Below the pieces are notes generated by a model that did no database searches, was not told the DNA's origin, and worked only from the letters and a program-made list of their open reading frames with translations. Shown piece after piece: positions 5,586 through 7,232 of a stretch of 7,232 nucleotides of DNA. Numbering within the stretch: position 1 is the stretch's first letter; every line of letters starts with the position of its first letter. Source of the stretch: Pseudomonadota bacterium (GTDB lineage Bacteria; Pseudomonadota; Alphaproteobacteria; Acetobacterales; Acetobacteraceae); the NCBI GenBank assembly GCA_023390705.1, contig JAEWCI010000303.1:1-7232 (forward strand), in the 5' to 3' direction. Position numbers and translations under genes: made by a program.

Positions 5586-6535
5586 GCCAGCACCAGCCGC
5601 TCCGCCGCCAGGGCGGCGAAGAGCAGCGCGAGGTAGAGAAGGGAGAAACGGAAGGCGCGCCGTGCCGGGGCGTCCTTCGTCAGGCTGGCGCCACGCTCAT
5701 CCTGCCGGTCCCGCCAGACCGCCACGGCATGCCAGAGGAAGCCGGCGCCGAGCAGCGCCGCCACCGCGGCATAGGCCGGGCCGGCGAAGCCCAGCAGCCA
5801 GGGGGCCAGGCCGAGCGGCGCCAGCAGCACGGTATAGGCCAGGATCTGCCGGCGCGTTTCCCGCGGCCCGGCGACCACCGGCAGCATCGGCACGCCCGCC
5901 CGTTCGTAGTCCTTGCAGGCCCAGAGGCTGAGGGACCAGAAATGCGGCGGCGTCCAGAAGAAGATGATGGCGAAGAGCACCAGCGGCTCCGGCGTGACGC
6001 TGCCGGTGACCGCGGCCCAGCCGATGACGGGTGGGAAGGCGCCGGCGGCGCCGCCGATGACGATGTTCTGCGGCGTCCGGCGCTTCAGCCACATGGTGTA
6101 GACGAAGACGTAGCAGGCGATGGAAAGAGCCAGCACCGCTGCCGCCATCCAGTTGGTCGCCAGCCCCATCACCGTGACGGAGGCCACGGAAAGGGTGATG
6201 CCGAAGCCCAGCGCCGCCCCGGCCTCGATCCGCCCGGCCGGGATGGGCCGGTTCCGGGTGCGGCTCATAACCGCGTCAATGTCACGGTCGTACCACATGT
6301 TGATGGCGCCGGCGGCGCCGGCGGCCAGGGCAATGCAGAGGATGGCCGTCAGCGCCAGCACCGGGTGCAGATGCCCAGGCGCCACCAGCAGCCCGACCAG
6401 CCCGGTGAAGACGACCAGCGTCATCACCCGTGGCTTGAGCAGGGCCACCCAGTCGCCAACCTCTGAGAGGTCGCCCTGGTAAAGCGGAAGGGGGGCGTTG
6501 CCGCCCCCCTTTGTCTCTGCAGCGGTGTTGCTCAT
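5582..6535 (-). CDS. ctaB: Protoheme IX farnesyltransferase (heme O synthase)
   Basis: This 317-aa polytopic membrane enzyme of the UbiA prenyltransferase superfamily transfers a farnesyl group from farnesyl diphosphate to heme B to make heme O, the precursor of heme A. Visible family motifs are LLKPRVMTLVVFTGLVGL (32-49), the aspartate-rich substrate/Mg2+ site NMWYDRDIDAVMSRTRNRP (79-97, with D83 and D87), YTMWLKRRTPQNIVIGGAAG (146-165), FFWTPPHFWSLSL (192-204) and KDYERAGVPMLPVV (208-221). Eight or nine hydrophobic helices are present and the length is normal. The ATG at 6535 has GAGG (6543-6540) 4 nt upstream, overlapping the ctaD stop; only 6 nt lie between the two genes. Codons about 9-16, in the unconserved N-terminal tail, contain a strong hairpin (separate entry). 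The stop overlaps the CoxF-like start. Confidence 0.98.
   Translation of the reverse strand: MSNTAAETKGGGNAPLPLYQGDLSEVGDWVALLKPRVMTLVVFTGLVGLLVAPGHLHPVLALTAILCIALAAGAAGAINMWYDRDIDAVMSRTRNRPIPAGRIEAGAALGFGITLSVASVTVMGLATNWMAAAVLALSIACYVFVYTMWLKRRTPQNIVIGGAAGAFPPVIGWAAVTGSVTPEPLVLFAIIFFWTPPHFWSLSLWACKDYERAGVPMLPVVAGPRETRRQILAYTVLLAPLGLAPWLLGFAGPAYAAVAALLGAGFLWHAVAVWRDRQDERGASLTKDAPARRAFRFSLLYLALLFAALAAERLVLA
6488..6511 (-). other. Strong GNRA-capped hairpin inside the first codons of ctaB
   Basis: On the operon strand a perfect 10-bp stem, AAGGGGGGCG with CGCCCCCCTT, closes a GCAA tetraloop. The stem begins 24 nt after the A of the ctaB ATG and lies in codons for the low-complexity GGGNAPLPL stretch. 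It is not followed by a U-tract. It could slow early ribosomes, block mRNA decay between ctaD and ctaB, or be a by-product of GC-rich Gly/Pro codons. Confidence 0.55.
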
Positions 6536-6541
6536 CGCGCC

Positions 6542-7232
6542 TCAGCGAACCCGGGGGAGTTCCTCAAAGGTGTGGAAGGGCGGCGGCGAGGAAACCTGCC
6601 ACTCCAGGGTCGTCGCGCCCTCGCCCCACTGGTTTGCCGGCACCGTACCCTTGCTGGCGAAAATTCGGTAGCAAATGTAGATGAACAGCACGAAAGAGGC
6701 CGCGGACAGGTAGGCACCGAGGGAGGAAACCATGTTCCAGCCCGAGAAGGCGTCCGGATAGTCGGGGTAGCGCCGCGGCATGCCCTGGGCGCCCAGGAAG
6801 TGCTGCGGGAAGAAAGTCAGGTTGGCGCCGATGAACAGCATCCAGAAATGGAGCTTCGCGAGCGTCTCCGAATAGGGCTTACCCGTCATCTTGCCGACCC
6901 AGTAGTAGAAGCCGGCAAAAATGGAGAACACCGCACCCAGGCTCAGCACGTAGTGGAAGTGCGCCACCACGTAGTAGGTGTTGTGCAGGATCACGTCCAC
7001 GCTGGCATTGGCCAGCTTCACGCCGGTCACGCCGCCCACGGTGAAGACGAAGATGAAGCCGATGGCCCAGAGCATCGGCGCCTTCAACTCGATGGAACCA
7101 CCCCACATGGTGGCGATCCAGGAGAAGATCTTCACCCCGGTCGGCACCGCGATGACCATGGTGGCGGCCATGAAGTAGGCGCGGGTGTCAACCTCGATGC
7201 CCGAGGTGAACATGTGGTGGGCCCAGACGATG
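6542..7232 (-). CDS. ctaD: Cytochrome c oxidase subunit I (aa3 type), C-terminal part, cut by the window edge
   Basis: The frame is open through the right end of the window, so the gene starts outside it; 229 residues plus the stop are visible. Subunit I is the catalytic proton pump that reduces oxygen at the heme a3-CuB centre. The fragment starts IVWAHHMFTSG, where the HH pair (7219-7214) are two CuB ligands. Then comes PTGVKIFSW with the K-channel lysine at 7132-7130, and HNTYYVVAHFHYVL with the heme a3 and heme a ligands (first and second His of HFHY, at 6961-6959 and 6955-6953). GMPRRYPDYPDAF and a last helix before the hydrophilic tail complete the family pattern. All expected ligands in this part are intact. 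ctaB follows 6 nt after the stop; ctaC probably lies further upstream, outside the window. Confidence 0.98.
   Translation of the reverse strand, partial: IVWAHHMFTSGIEVDTRAYFMAATMVIAVPTGVKIFSWIATMWGGSIELKAPMLWAIGFIFVFTVGGVTGVKLANASVDVILHNTYYVVAHFHYVLSLGAVFSIFAGFYYWVGKMTGKPYSETLAKLHFWMLFIGANLTFFPQHFLGAQGMPRRYPDYPDAFSGWNMVSSLGAYLSAASFVLFIYICYRIFASKGTVPANQWGEGATTLEWQVSSPPPFHTFEELPRVR

Noticed and set aside
5564..6466. A 300-codon plus-strand open frame opposite ctaB
   Set aside because: Its composition (Gly, Arg, Gln, Pro, His) is typical of the antisense of membrane-protein codons, and ctaB on the other strand is unmistakable.

Overview
The window is GC-rich, and its gene content and order match the aa3-type cytochrome c oxidase (cta/cox) operon of an alphaproteobacterium. 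Protein style and arrangement suggest the Rhodospirillales/Acetobacteraceae (Roseomonas-like) group. That placement comes from recognition, not from a search.

Layout. From the right edge leftward, all on the minus strand, run: the C-terminal part of ctaD (oxidase subunit I, cut by the window edge), ctaB (heme O synthase), a 47-aa single-helix CoxF-like protein, ctaG (copper chaperone for the CuB site), ctaE (subunit III), a DUF983 zinc-ribbon membrane protein, SURF1 (heme a insertion/assembly), an M32 metallocarboxypeptidase and a SnoaL/NTF2-fold protein. Most junctions are a few bases or overlap: ctaB/coxF-like ATGA, ctaE/DUF983 TGATG, SURF1/M32 ATGA. This points to one polycistronic, translationally coupled unit. 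The one sizeable gap is 141 bp between ctaG and ctaE, and it is full of inverted repeats. The left end holds one plus-strand gene for a secreted two-repeat protein of unknown function, convergent with the operon and separated from it by only 17 bp.

How the genes work together. CtaD and CtaE are structural subunits of the terminal oxidase. CtaB makes heme O, the precursor of heme A for CtaD. CtaG delivers copper to the CuB site and SURF1 assists heme a placement. The CoxF-like and DUF983 proteins are operon-associated membrane proteins of unproven assembly function. The M32 peptidase and SnoaL-like protein form an apparent metabolic tail with no known link to respiration.

Most notable observations. 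These are the small CoxF-like gene, the coupling of an M32 peptidase to SURF1, two GNRA-capped hairpins in the operon mRNA (early ctaB and ctaE leader), a perfect 24-bp palindrome upstream of the secreted protein, and the internal duplication in that protein. I see no mobile element, CRISPR array, tRNA or rRNA, and no convincing evidence of a new multi-gene system.
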